Assembly (NCBI GenBank): GCA_017506845.1
Contig: JAFVMP010000241.1
Span: forward strand, 1-6,228
Origin: Campylobacter sp.
GTDB taxonomy: Bacteria; Campylobacterota; Campylobacteria; Campylobacterales; Campylobacteraceae
Direction of reading: 5' to 3'
DNA length: 6,228 bases
Shown here: positions 1 to 5,476 of the stretch, piece after piece
Numbering within the stretch: position 1 is the stretch's first letter
Layout: each line of letters starts with the position of its first letter
The notes under the pieces: model-generated
What the model saw: the letters and a program-made list of their open reading frames with translations, nothing else
Databases searched by the model: none
Told to the model about the DNA's origin: nothing
Translations under genes and position numbers: made by a program

Positions 1-1251
1 GGTTCAGTCTCTCAAGTAGTCAAGGGTAAAAATACATTTGCTACTGATGCTACTAAGCTAAAAGATGTAGCCGGAGCTGGATTGCAAGATAACAAAGATA
101 GCAATATGACAATGCATATTAAATCTAAAAATGGCAATTATTACGAGGTAAAAATTCAATTTACTGACCCAATTTCTGCTAGCGACCCTAAGGCTACATC
201 GCTAAGCATTACTCAAGTTGATCAAAATGGTAATCCAGTAAATCCACCAGCTAATCCGGTATATCAAGGCAATATTATGCTAGGTAAATATAATGAAGCT
301 ACTCAAAAAACCGATGGTGTAGTAACTAGCGCCAATGATATCAGCTACAAGCAGATAAATGATATAGTAGCCATGGTAGCAGCTGGAAATATGCCTGTAG
401 ATGATATATCAAATACATTTAATACTAATATGAATGGGTTGTTTAATGATGTTAATCAAAATCCACCACAAGGAATAGATAGTAATACAGTTAAAACAAG
501 ATTAAAAAATAATATTAACGACCAAGCAATTCAAACAATAATTGACAATGCAGTTGATGAAGCTTTTGGTACTGCAACTCAAGCCAATGCAAATATAATG
601 CAAAAAATAAAAGATGCAGTGATAAATAATACAGACTACGCCACAGGCAGATTTGAAGCCTATAATAAAGCAGTTGATGCAGCTAGTGCGAGTGTAAATG
701 TAGAATTAAATTATCGTGGTCAAATGCAAGTCACTGATAAAAGCTCAACTGCTACAAATATCGAAGTTACAATTTTTGAAGAGTTTAGCAATGGTAAGCC
801 TGAGTTTGGAAAAGATGCTAACTCTAGCGTAGAAGGCTCGCTATTTAACTTTACTGCTAATAATATGATTAGCATAGATGAGCCAAGTGTGGATATATTT
901 AAAGATTTAGATGCTATGATAGCAGCTGTAAGAGATGGTAGCTATAGAGGCAATCCAGATGGTACTAATGCTCGTACTACTGGAATCCAAGGCGCTCTAA
1001 AGAGAATTGACCATATCCAAGACCATGTAAATAAACTCCATACGCAGATTGGTTCATATACTAATGTATTAGAGAGTTCTAACTCACGAGCTAGTATGTT
1101 ATATGTTAATGTGGAGAGTATTAAAAATGATGTTATTGGCGCTGATTTGGGTGAGAGTATGCTAATTTATAAGCAGTATCTAACACAGTTTGAAGCAATG
1201 CTACAAACTTCATCAATGATTAGTAAAATTAGCCTACTTAATTATATGTAA
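1..1251 (+). CDS. flgL: Flagellar hook-associated protein 3 FlgL, C-terminal part (5' end outside window)
   Basis: The frame is open from base 1 to the TAA at 1249-1251 (416 codons seen), so the start lies upstream. The TTG at 82 is internal and has no ribosome binding site. FlgL is the hook-filament junction protein that joins the hook to the filament outside the cell. The last ~117 residues (from about codon 300) look like the C-terminal flagellin/FlgL helical domain: a helix with ALKRIDHIQDHVNKL, then a long helix ending YKQYLTQFEAMLQTSSMISK and the terminal SLLNYM typical of the family. The preceding ~300 residues are Asn/Asp/Thr/Ser-rich and beta-like, as expected for the surface-exposed central domain; Campylobacter FlgL proteins are long because of it. 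The family is clear from the C terminus. FlgL rather than another flagellin paralogue is supported by the SLLNYM end and the downstream ftsK. Confidence 0.88.
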   Translation, partial: GSVSQVVKGKNTFATDATKLKDVAGAGLQDNKDSNMTMHIKSKNGNYYEVKIQFTDPISASDPKATSLSITQVDQNGNPVNPPANPVYQGNIMLGKYNEATQKTDGVVTSANDISYKQINDIVAMVAAGNMPVDDISNTFNTNMNGLFNDVNQNPPQGIDSNTVKTRLKNNINDQAIQTIIDNAVDEAFGTATQANANIMQKIKDAVINNTDYATGRFEAYNKAVDAASASVNVELNYRGQMQVTDKSSTATNIEVTIFEEFSNGKPEFGKDANSSVEGSLFNFTANNMISIDEPSVDIFKDLDAMIAAVRDGSYRGNPDGTNARTTGIQGALKRIDHIQDHVNKLHTQIGSYTNVLESSNSRASMLYVNVESIKNDVIGADLGESMLIYKQYLTQFEAMLQTSSMISKISLLNYM

Positions 1252-1262
1252 GATTGCTTATT

Positions 1263-1334
1263 GTAGGGACTTCATTTTAATTAAACTTTTCTAAAGTTTA
1301 TCGCAAAGCTGGACTTAGCTCTATCTTGCGAAGT
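1263..1334 (+). repeat. Multi-hairpin module, copy 1 (second copy at 5477-5556)
   Basis: The module begins 12 bases after the flgL stop. Linkers shared with the second copy are GTAGGGACTTCA (1263-1274), TCGCAAAG (1301-1308) and TGCGAAGT (1327-1334). Between the first two lies a perfect 8-bp hairpin, TAAACTTT (1282-1289)/AAAGTTTA (1293-1300), with triloop TCT. TCGCA (1301-1305) and TGCGA (1327-1331) can pair around a weaker AGCT/AGCT inner stem. The corresponding hairpins in copy 2 have different stem sequences. The 5' arm (CCCTAC) of the first hairpin of copy 2 is missing here, so this copy is truncated on its flgL side. It may act as a flgL terminator, but no T-run follows the stem. Confidence 0.7.
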
Positions 1335-1346
1335 TAAAATTTATTT

Positions 1347-1466
1347 TTAAGTGGGAAGGGGGACGCTTTTTTGGCAGATGAGTAGTGCAATAGTCAAACG
1401 ATACTAACTATCGTTTGACGGTGCTACGAAACATAAGAGCGAAGCTACCTTGCCCTTCCCACTTAA
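1347..1466 (+). repeat. Palindromic MITE-like element, copy A, with 14-bp terminal inverted repeats
   Basis: This 120-bp element is bounded by a perfect 14-bp inverted repeat: TTAAGTGGGAAGGG (1347-1360) and CCCTTCCCACTTAA (1453-1466). At its centre is a perfect 11-bp hairpin, GTCAAACGATA (1393-1403)/TATCGTTTGAC (1409-1419), loop CTAAC. Between arm and centre are ACGCTTTTTTGGCAG (1363-1377) on the left and TACGAAACATAAGAGCGAAG (1425-1444) on the right; AGCGAAGCT in the right part is itself a mini-hairpin. A homologous element occurs in reverse orientation at 4915-5048, and parts at 5251-5302 and 5358-5410. It has no coding capacity. A clear target-site duplication is not visible; TTAA at both ends belongs to the inverted repeat. 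It could be a miniature transposable element or a REP/BIME-like extragenic palindrome. Confidence 0.8.
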
Positions 1467-1471
1467 TTTAC

Positions 1472-1572
1472 ACTCCAAATTTTCGCCGTAAAACAACTAT
1501 TTAGGTTATTTTACTTTTGCGAAAATTTTGTAAAAGCCTTTCTAGGTGCTGAGCTTTCGCTCAGATTTAATA
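1472..1572 (+). repeat. Double-hairpin module, copy 1 (full second copy at 5124-5223)
   Basis: This module follows copy A directly. The first hairpin has an outer stem AAATTTTCGC (1477-1486)/GCGAAAATTT (1519-1528) and an inner stem 1488-1498/1504-1514 with loop ATTTA; the inner stem contains one C-A mismatch and one T-G wobble. The second hairpin is CTGAGC (1549-1554)/GCTCAG (1559-1564) with loop TTTC, which reads as a GAAA tetraloop on the minus strand. The first 55 bases match the copy at 5124-5178 with two differences, both in the inner stem and both compatible with pairing. The right half (1534-1572) also matches 5431-5469. Confidence 0.78.
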
Positions 1573-1705
1573 AAACAAATTTAAATCAATCCAAGCTTGT
1601 AAATTATACTATCTAGCATTTGATAGTAATTGTTTGTTTATATTCTTTTTAAATTTAAGAGCTTTAAATTTGCTATTTTTTTAAAAATTTATTAGATATT
1701 TAGGT
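1573..1705. other. AT-rich non-coding spacer with two small hairpins
   Basis: No open frame with a plausible start or ribosome site is seen here. It holds a 7-bp hairpin TACTATC (1607-1613)/GATAGTA (1622-1628) and an 8-bp AT-only hairpin AAATTTAA (1651-1658)/TTAAATTT (1664-1671), followed by a T7 run (1676-1682). The second hairpin plus T-run resembles a weak intrinsic terminator on +, which would insulate the downstream operon from flgL transcription. It could equally be ordinary AT-rich promoter-upstream DNA. Confidence 0.4.
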
Positions 1706-1725
1706 GGGGGGGTAAAATATATAAA
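1706..1725 (+). promoter_or_regulatory. Candidate promoter with adjacent G7 homopolymer upstream of the cysteine-cluster gene
   Basis: Seven consecutive G bases (1706-1712) are followed immediately by TAAAAT (1713-1718) and TATAAA (1720-1725), either of which fits a Campylobacter sigma-70 -10 box. Transcription would then start near 1730-1735, just ahead of the first cassette gene. The G-tract lies just upstream of the -10, where length changes would alter promoter geometry. Campylobacter genomes are known for phase-variable poly-G tracts, though these are usually 8 or longer. Both the promoter and the switching are inferred. Confidence 0.45.
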
Positions 1726-1752
1726 ACGAATAGAGGTGTTATTTTTTAAAAT

Positions 1753-2043
1753 ATGAATTTTCCTTGTAGCGTTTGTGGGGCTTGTTGTAGGCATATTTCA
1801 AATATTCCAGAGCTTAGGAGCTTTGATCTTGGCAATGGGGTATGTAAAGAGCTAGATCCTAAGAGCAATAAGTGTAAAATCTATGATAATAGACCACTAG
1901 TTTGTCGTATTGATGAAATGTATGGTTTTTTTAGTGCCATTTGGAGTAAAGAGAAGTTTTATTCCATTAATGCTAAGGCTTGTAATGAATTACAAATACT
2001 TGAAAACATTGATGAGAATTTCAGAATAAAAGAAGAATTTTAA
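1753..2043 (+). CDS. YkgJ-family cysteine-cluster protein (putative zinc/iron-binding)
   Basis: This is a small 96-residue protein with the characteristic YkgJ-type metal-binding cluster. The N terminus carries C5-x2-C8-x2-C11-C12, followed by C31, C41 and C51 in the pattern GVCKEL...KCKIYDNRPLVCR, with a further C77. The KCxIYxxRPxxC signature is the strongest evidence for the family, whose members are thought to chelate zinc or iron; specific roles are mostly unknown. No signal peptide or membrane segment is visible, so a cytoplasmic location is expected. A possible ribosome site, AGAGGTG (1732-1738), is rather far (14 bases) from the ATG, but no closer one is seen, so translation may be weak. 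It is the first gene of the apparent operon, 16 bases upstream of the next gene. In this position it could sense or supply metal for its neighbours, but that is inference. Confidence 0.85.
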   Translation: MNFPCSVCGACCRHISNIPELRSFDLGNGVCKELDPKSNKCKIYDNRPLVCRIDEMYGFFSAIWSKEKFYSINAKACNELQILENIDENFRIKEEF

Positions 2044-2059
2044 ATTTTAAGGAGATAAG

Positions 2060-3067
2060 ATGCCATTACCGTTAATACCTATTATAGCTGGCGGATTAGT
2101 AGCTTCAGCATTAGGATATGGAGTCAAAAAAGGTTACGATGCTTATAAAGATAGCAATGAAGCAAGCGAAAAAAGAAATGAGGGGCAACAAATATACTCT
2201 GAAGCTGTTGATGCCTTTAAACTTATTCAAGATAAAACAGATTTAATGTTTAAGCAATTTGGCGAAGAAAAACAAAGAATCCTTAATGGGGCATTGGAGC
2301 GTTTTGCGTCGTTAATTACTAGACTAGAACTTGCTAATGATGATTATACTGTCGAAATAAATGGTAAAAACATTGAGCTTTCTAAAATTAGTGATAATGT
2401 TTTTGAGTTAAGTTCTATGATAGGCGGTGTTATTGCTGCTGGTGGAGCTGGTGCTTTGGCTGGATTTGGTGCTTTTGGTAGTGCTGGATTGTTGGGTGCT
2501 GCTAGTACTGGAACCGCTATTAGTTCGCTTTCTGGTGTGGCTGCTACTAATGCTACTCTTGCGTGGTTTGGCGGTGGCGCTTTAAGTGCTGGTGGTCTTG
2601 GAATAGCTGGTGGAACTTATGTGCTCGGTGGAATTGTTGCTGCTCCTGTTATTGCTGTCGCTGCTACAATTTTTGCTTATAAGGCAGAAACAGCAAAAGA
2701 AAATGCAAGAGGATTTCAAATTTACTGCAAGCAAGCAGCTGAAGCTTTAAATGCGCAACATCCATTATTGAAAAAGCTCTATTATAAAGGTTATGAGAAG
2801 TACAGAAGTCTTATCAAAATGGATTTAGAGCTTAGTGATCAACTTGATTTAGTTGAAAAAATAGCAGATGATAAAGGCAACAATCTAGCAAATTGGAGTA
2901 ATGATGAGCAAGATAAACTTCATGTGCTAGTAAATACAGCTGAGAGCGTAATAGCTATCATCAATGAGCCTATACTAAGAGATGATGATAAATTAACCCA
3001 AGAGCTTATATCTTTGCAAGAAAAACATGCTGAAATTTTAAAAGAGATAAAGGCTAAATACGAATAA
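2060..3067 (+). CDS. Uncharacterised protein with a glycine-rich (glycine-zipper-like) membrane segment
   Basis: The protein has 335 residues, starting at an ATG 5 bases after a strong ribosome site (AAGGAGA, 2048-2054). Layout: a short hydrophobic N terminus (about 3-20, anchor or signal-like); a charged, helical and probably coiled-coil stretch (30-118); a long hydrophobic Gly/Ala segment (about 120-206) with repeated GxxxG/GGxxA spacing, for example GGGALSAGGLGIAGG; then a charged helical C-terminal half (207-335) ending in a Lys/Glu-rich helix. The Gly/Ala segment is long enough for three or four short membrane helices or a helical hairpin that inserts into membranes. Similar ASTGTAISSLSG/ATNATLAW segments occur, from memory, in uncharacterised bacterial proteins, some labelled 'chemotaxis protein' without evidence. 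I do not assign a function. It is the middle gene of the apparent operon. The Gly/Ala coding stretch (about 2430-2660) is a low-complexity GCTGGT-rich run that could drift by slippage. Confidence 0.75.
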   Translation: MPLPLIPIIAGGLVASALGYGVKKGYDAYKDSNEASEKRNEGQQIYSEAVDAFKLIQDKTDLMFKQFGEEKQRILNGALERFASLITRLELANDDYTVEINGKNIELSKISDNVFELSSMIGGVIAAGGAGALAGFGAFGSAGLLGAASTGTAISSLSGVAATNATLAWFGGGALSAGGLGIAGGTYVLGGIVAAPVIAVAATIFAYKAETAKENARGFQIYCKQAAEALNAQHPLLKKLYYKGYEKYRSLIKMDLELSDQLDLVEKIADDKGNNLANWSNDEQDKLHVLVNTAESVIAIINEPILRDDDKLTQELISLQEKHAEILKEIKAKYE

Positions 3068-3089
3068 AATAATTAATTAAAAATTTAAA

Positions 3090-3120
3090 ATCCCCATCTT
3101 TAATTATCTAAGATGGGGAT
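3090..3120. promoter_or_regulatory. Intercistronic 11-bp perfect hairpin before the third cassette gene
   Basis: ATCCCCATCTT (3090-3100) and AAGATGGGGAT (3110-3120) pair perfectly around a 9-base loop, 22 bases after the stop of the glycine-rich protein. On + it is followed by CTATTTAAAA, with no T-run. On the minus strand it is followed by TTTAAATTTTT, so it is a better terminator for antisense transcription. On + it may be a partial attenuator, an mRNA-stability element setting the ratio of genes two and three, or a weak terminator. It ends 9 bases before the AAGGA ribosome site of the next gene. Confidence 0.65.
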
Positions 3121-3139
3121 CTATTTAAAAAGGAAAATT

Positions 3140-4897
3140 ATGACACAAGCGACTAGGGCAAAAACTCTTAGTGATGAAATAATAGAAGAAATCGGCAATC
3201 AAACTCTAGCTAGATTTGGACTTAATATTTTTAGCCTAAATACTTATGCTGGATATGGAGCTGCTGTGGATGCGCAAAGAGAAATCGGAGCTATTAATAA
3301 AATTCATGCCAATAATGATAAAAGATATGGGTTTCAACATGAAGCATTGGAAGCAGGCGATAAAAATATCGAATTTGCTTTAAAGAGCGATGGTGGTCCA
3401 TATGGTATGTATCTTGATGAAAACAATAAAGGCAATGCGGCATTTCGCACAGATAAATTAGCTTGGATCACTCAAGCACAAAGCGGAAAACTCCAAACAG
3501 CTATCGATGATTTGTCTAGTAGAGAGCAAAAGCTACAGGAGCTTATAAAATCTGGAGCTGATGATAACAAGATAAAAGAAGCACAACAAGCATTATCAGA
3601 ATCCAAGAATGCTAAGATTAAGCTTGATTTCATAAATGAAACATACACAAAACAAGAGCAAGAAGCTATATTGCAACAATATGGCATACAAGCCAACGCA
3701 AACGATACTATAACTGATATAAAAGTATTTGAAAATGGCGAAATAACGATAAATGGTCAGTTAAAAGCAGTGGAAATAAGAAATAATAGCGATTTGACAA
3801 AACTATTTGGTAAAGATAATAAATATTTAAATGAAGATGGATTGGCAATAATAATTACAAAAGATGAATATCCAAAAGCAAAAGATCTTTTAGAAAATAT
3901 AATAAAAAATGAAAAAGATCCAGTAAAAAGAGAAAATGCCAAAAAATTACTAGATAAATTGCAGCCTAGTAATCATACAATAGATGATGCCAAAAATGCT
4001 GAAGAAATATCTAAATGGAATACTATAAAAATGGGAGCAGCACATGTGGCTATGACCGGACTTAGTGAGGCTGCTGTGATTGCGCTTAGTATCATAGCTA
4101 GTGGGGCTGTGTGGGAGATAAAAGATATGTTCTATGGAGATAAAACCACGTCGCTTGAAGTAAGGGCAAAAAGACTATGGGATGAAATAGTAAAAAATTT
4201 TAAAAATTTAGCCCATGCTTTTAGCAAAGGTGGCTCTTATGCTTTTATAGATATGATAGTAAAAGATATTAGTGCTGAATTGCGTGTTATTTGGTCAAAG
4301 CTAAGAAGCTCTGCTAAACAAATATATAACGCTATTTATGATTATATCATAGGCAAAACAAAAAGTTTTAAAGAGCTACTATCTGTAATTTTAAAAGGGC
4401 TCATTTCTGCTTTATGGGTTAGCGCATCTGCCTTTATCTCAAAGCAACTAGAAATCTACCTAAAGCCTATAATGCCTGGTTTTGCCAACATTGTAGCTGG
4501 AGCATTAACTATCGTGATATCTGCTTTTGCTATAGTGCTTAGTAGCAAGGCTATTGATATGGCACTTGATAGCATATTTGCAGCAATCGCTGAAAGGGAT
4601 ATGGCAAAGCAAAGAGCAGATGAAATAGCAGAGCTTGTGACTTCTAATTTACCAGCTTTGATTGCTGAAAGAGAAAGCTTAGAACTAGCAGTAGAACAAG
4701 CTCATATTAAGCGAATGATGGCACTAGATTCAGCATTTAGCGATTATGCTAATGCTAAGTTTGGTGGGGAATTTTCTGCCATTTTTACATCGCTTGATAA
4801 TATTTGTAAGCTACACGGCACAGAGCTAAAAATAAGAACAAAAGAAGATTTAAAAACTTTTGTAAATAGTGGAGATGGAAAGCTTTATTATAGATAA
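3140..4897 (+). CDS. Uncharacterised large protein: charged N-terminal half, membrane-like helices in the C-terminal half
   Basis: I chose the ATG at 3140 (585 residues). It has AAGGA (3130-3134) 5 bases upstream, whereas the in-frame ATG at 3113 lies inside the 3' arm of a hairpin without a ribosome site. Numbered from 3140, residues 1-290 are charged and mixed alpha/beta. They include a conserved-looking NNDKRYGFQHEALEAGDKNI (58-77), a helical stretch 115-180 and a possible beta region 190-245. After W293 come hydrophobic segments at about 299-326, 413-434 and 446-473, separated by amphipathic helices with many Lys/Arg (SKLRSSAKQIYNAIYDYIIGK, 386-406, in part). The C terminus (480-560) is a charged, probably coiled-coil region. 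The GFxHE block followed by a hydrophobic 'W-x-T-I-K-x-GA' region recalls, from memory, large hypothetical proteins in accessory islands; I cannot confirm this. It has no recognisable catalytic motif. Gene order and the short gap suggest co-expression with the preceding gene despite the hairpin between them. Confidence 0.75.
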   Translation: MTQATRAKTLSDEIIEEIGNQTLARFGLNIFSLNTYAGYGAAVDAQREIGAINKIHANNDKRYGFQHEALEAGDKNIEFALKSDGGPYGMYLDENNKGNAAFRTDKLAWITQAQSGKLQTAIDDLSSREQKLQELIKSGADDNKIKEAQQALSESKNAKIKLDFINETYTKQEQEAILQQYGIQANANDTITDIKVFENGEITINGQLKAVEIRNNSDLTKLFGKDNKYLNEDGLAIIITKDEYPKAKDLLENIIKNEKDPVKRENAKKLLDKLQPSNHTIDDAKNAEEISKWNTIKMGAAHVAMTGLSEAAVIALSIIASGAVWEIKDMFYGDKTTSLEVRAKRLWDEIVKNFKNLAHAFSKGGSYAFIDMIVKDISAELRVIWSKLRSSAKQIYNAIYDYIIGKTKSFKELLSVILKGLISALWVSASAFISKQLEIYLKPIMPGFANIVAGALTIVISAFAIVLSSKAIDMALDSIFAAIAERDMAKQRADEIAELVTSNLPALIAERESLELAVEQAHIKRMMALDSAFSDYANAKFGGEFSAIFTSLDNICKLHGTELKIRTKEDLKTFVNSGDGKLYYR

Positions 4898-4914
4898 TAC
4901 TTTTTATTAGATTA

Positions 4915-5048
4915 TTTAAGTGGGTTGTTAAAGGGGAAGTGTAAGGTAGCTTCGCTCTTATTTTTCGTAGTGCCATCAAATGATGGCTATCCATCATTTA
5001 ACTATCACGCTACTCATTTGCCAAAAAGTGTCCCACTTCCCACTTAAA
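4915..5048 (-). repeat. Palindromic MITE-like element, copy B (inverted relative to copy A)
   Basis: This 134-bp element is bounded by TTTAAGTGGG (4915-4924) and CCCACTTAAA (5039-5048). Its reverse complement aligns along its length with copy A, including TTTTTGGCA, ATGAGTAG and AAGAGCGAAGCTACCTT. The central hairpin is AAATGATGG (4978-4986)/CCATCATTT (4991-4999), loop CTAT. In copy-A orientation the stem differs by compensatory pairs (C-G to T-A, and A-T to G-C). About 8 extra bases (TTGTTAAA) lie inside its left end. It begins 17 bases after the stop of the third cassette gene and could also serve as that operon's 3' structure. Confidence 0.78.
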
Positions 5049-5123
5049 AAGAAAATTAATATAGATTGTTTTTATTTTTCAAGACTAGATTAGGCTTAGA
5101 ATAAAATCAAAAAAAGGTTTAAT

Positions 5124-5223
5124 ACTCCAAATTTTCGCCGTAAAATAACCATTTAGGTTATTTTACTTTTGCGAAAATATTTAAAAAGCCTTTCAAGTTG
5201 CTGAGCTACGCTCAGATTTAATA
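5124..5223 (+). repeat. Double-hairpin module, copy 2
   Basis: It has the same orientation as copy 1 at 1472-1572. Outer stem ATTTTCGC (5131-5138)/GCGAAAAT (5171-5178); inner stem a perfect 11 bp, GTAAAATAACC (5140-5150)/GGTTATTTTAC (5156-5166), loop ATTTA. The second hairpin is CTGAGC (5201-5206)/GCTCAG (5210-5215) with loop TAC (GTA on the minus strand). Relative to copy 1, the two changes in the first 55 bases both improve the inner stem. Confidence 0.78.
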
Positions 5224-5250
5224 GATTGATAGCTAAGCTATGGTTTTATT

Positions 5251-5302
5251 GTTTGGCTGCGATACGAAACATAAAAGCGAAGCTACTTTTCCCTTCTTTA
5301 CT
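5251..5302 (+). repeat. Palindromic element, right-half fragment (copy C)
   Basis: These bases align with the right half of copy A (1413-1464). They share GTTTG, TACGAAACATA (5263-5273), AAGCGAAGCTAC and CCCTTC. The left half is absent; upstream is a small ATAGC-TAA-GCTAT hairpin (5229-5241) with no clear homology. It appears to be a truncated copy. Confidence 0.65.
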
Positions 5303-5357
5303 TTTTTACATTCTAAATTTATAATAAAAATTTTTAGAAAATTTAAATTTTTCTTTT

Positions 5358-5410
5358 TTAATGAGGAAGGGGAACGCTTTTTTGGCAGTCGCTACCCCTT
5401 TCCCCCTTAA
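5358..5410 (+). repeat. Palindromic element, shortened copy with the centre missing (copy D)
   Basis: The left end, TTAATGAGGAAGGGG, resembles the copy A end. Then ACGCTTTTTTGGCAG (5374-5388) is identical over 15 bases to 1363-1377. The right end, CCCCTTTCCCCCTTAA (5395-5410), is an imperfect inverted repeat of the left. The ~65-bp centre with the long hairpin is missing, which looks like internal deletion of an element of the same family. Confidence 0.65.
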
Positions 5411-5430
5411 CAACCCCCAACCCCTTGAAA

Positions 5431-5469
5431 AAGCCTTCTAAGGGGTGGCTTACGCCACGGATTTTAATA
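5431..5469 (+). repeat. Double-hairpin module, right-half copy 3
   Basis: It aligns with 1534-1572 and 5186-5223 through AAGCCTT at the start and ATTTTAATA at the end. The hairpin is GTGGC (5445-5449)/GCCAC (5454-5458), loop TTAC (GTAA on the minus strand). Stem sequence differs from CTGAGC/GCTCAG of the other copies while pairing is kept. A second, competing 7-bp pairing is possible between ACCCCTT (5420-5426) and AAGGGGT (5440-5446). Confidence 0.65.
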
Positions 5470-5476
5470 AGGGTCA

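Noticed and set aside
1347..1466. Palindromic element as a simple intrinsic terminator of flgL
   Set aside because: It is 120 bp long with internal conserved blocks and repeated in both orientations elsewhere; no T-run follows the terminal arm. A side role in termination remains possible.
3472..3942. Minus-strand open frames opposite the third cassette gene
   Set aside because: Ser/Phe/Cys-rich products typical of antisense to Lys/Glu/Asp-rich coding DNA; no ribosome site or domain.
4785..4997. 70-residue minus-strand open frame
   Set aside because: It overlaps the end of the third cassette gene and palindromic element B; its low-complexity Leu/His/Tyr-rich product looks like translated antisense of these.
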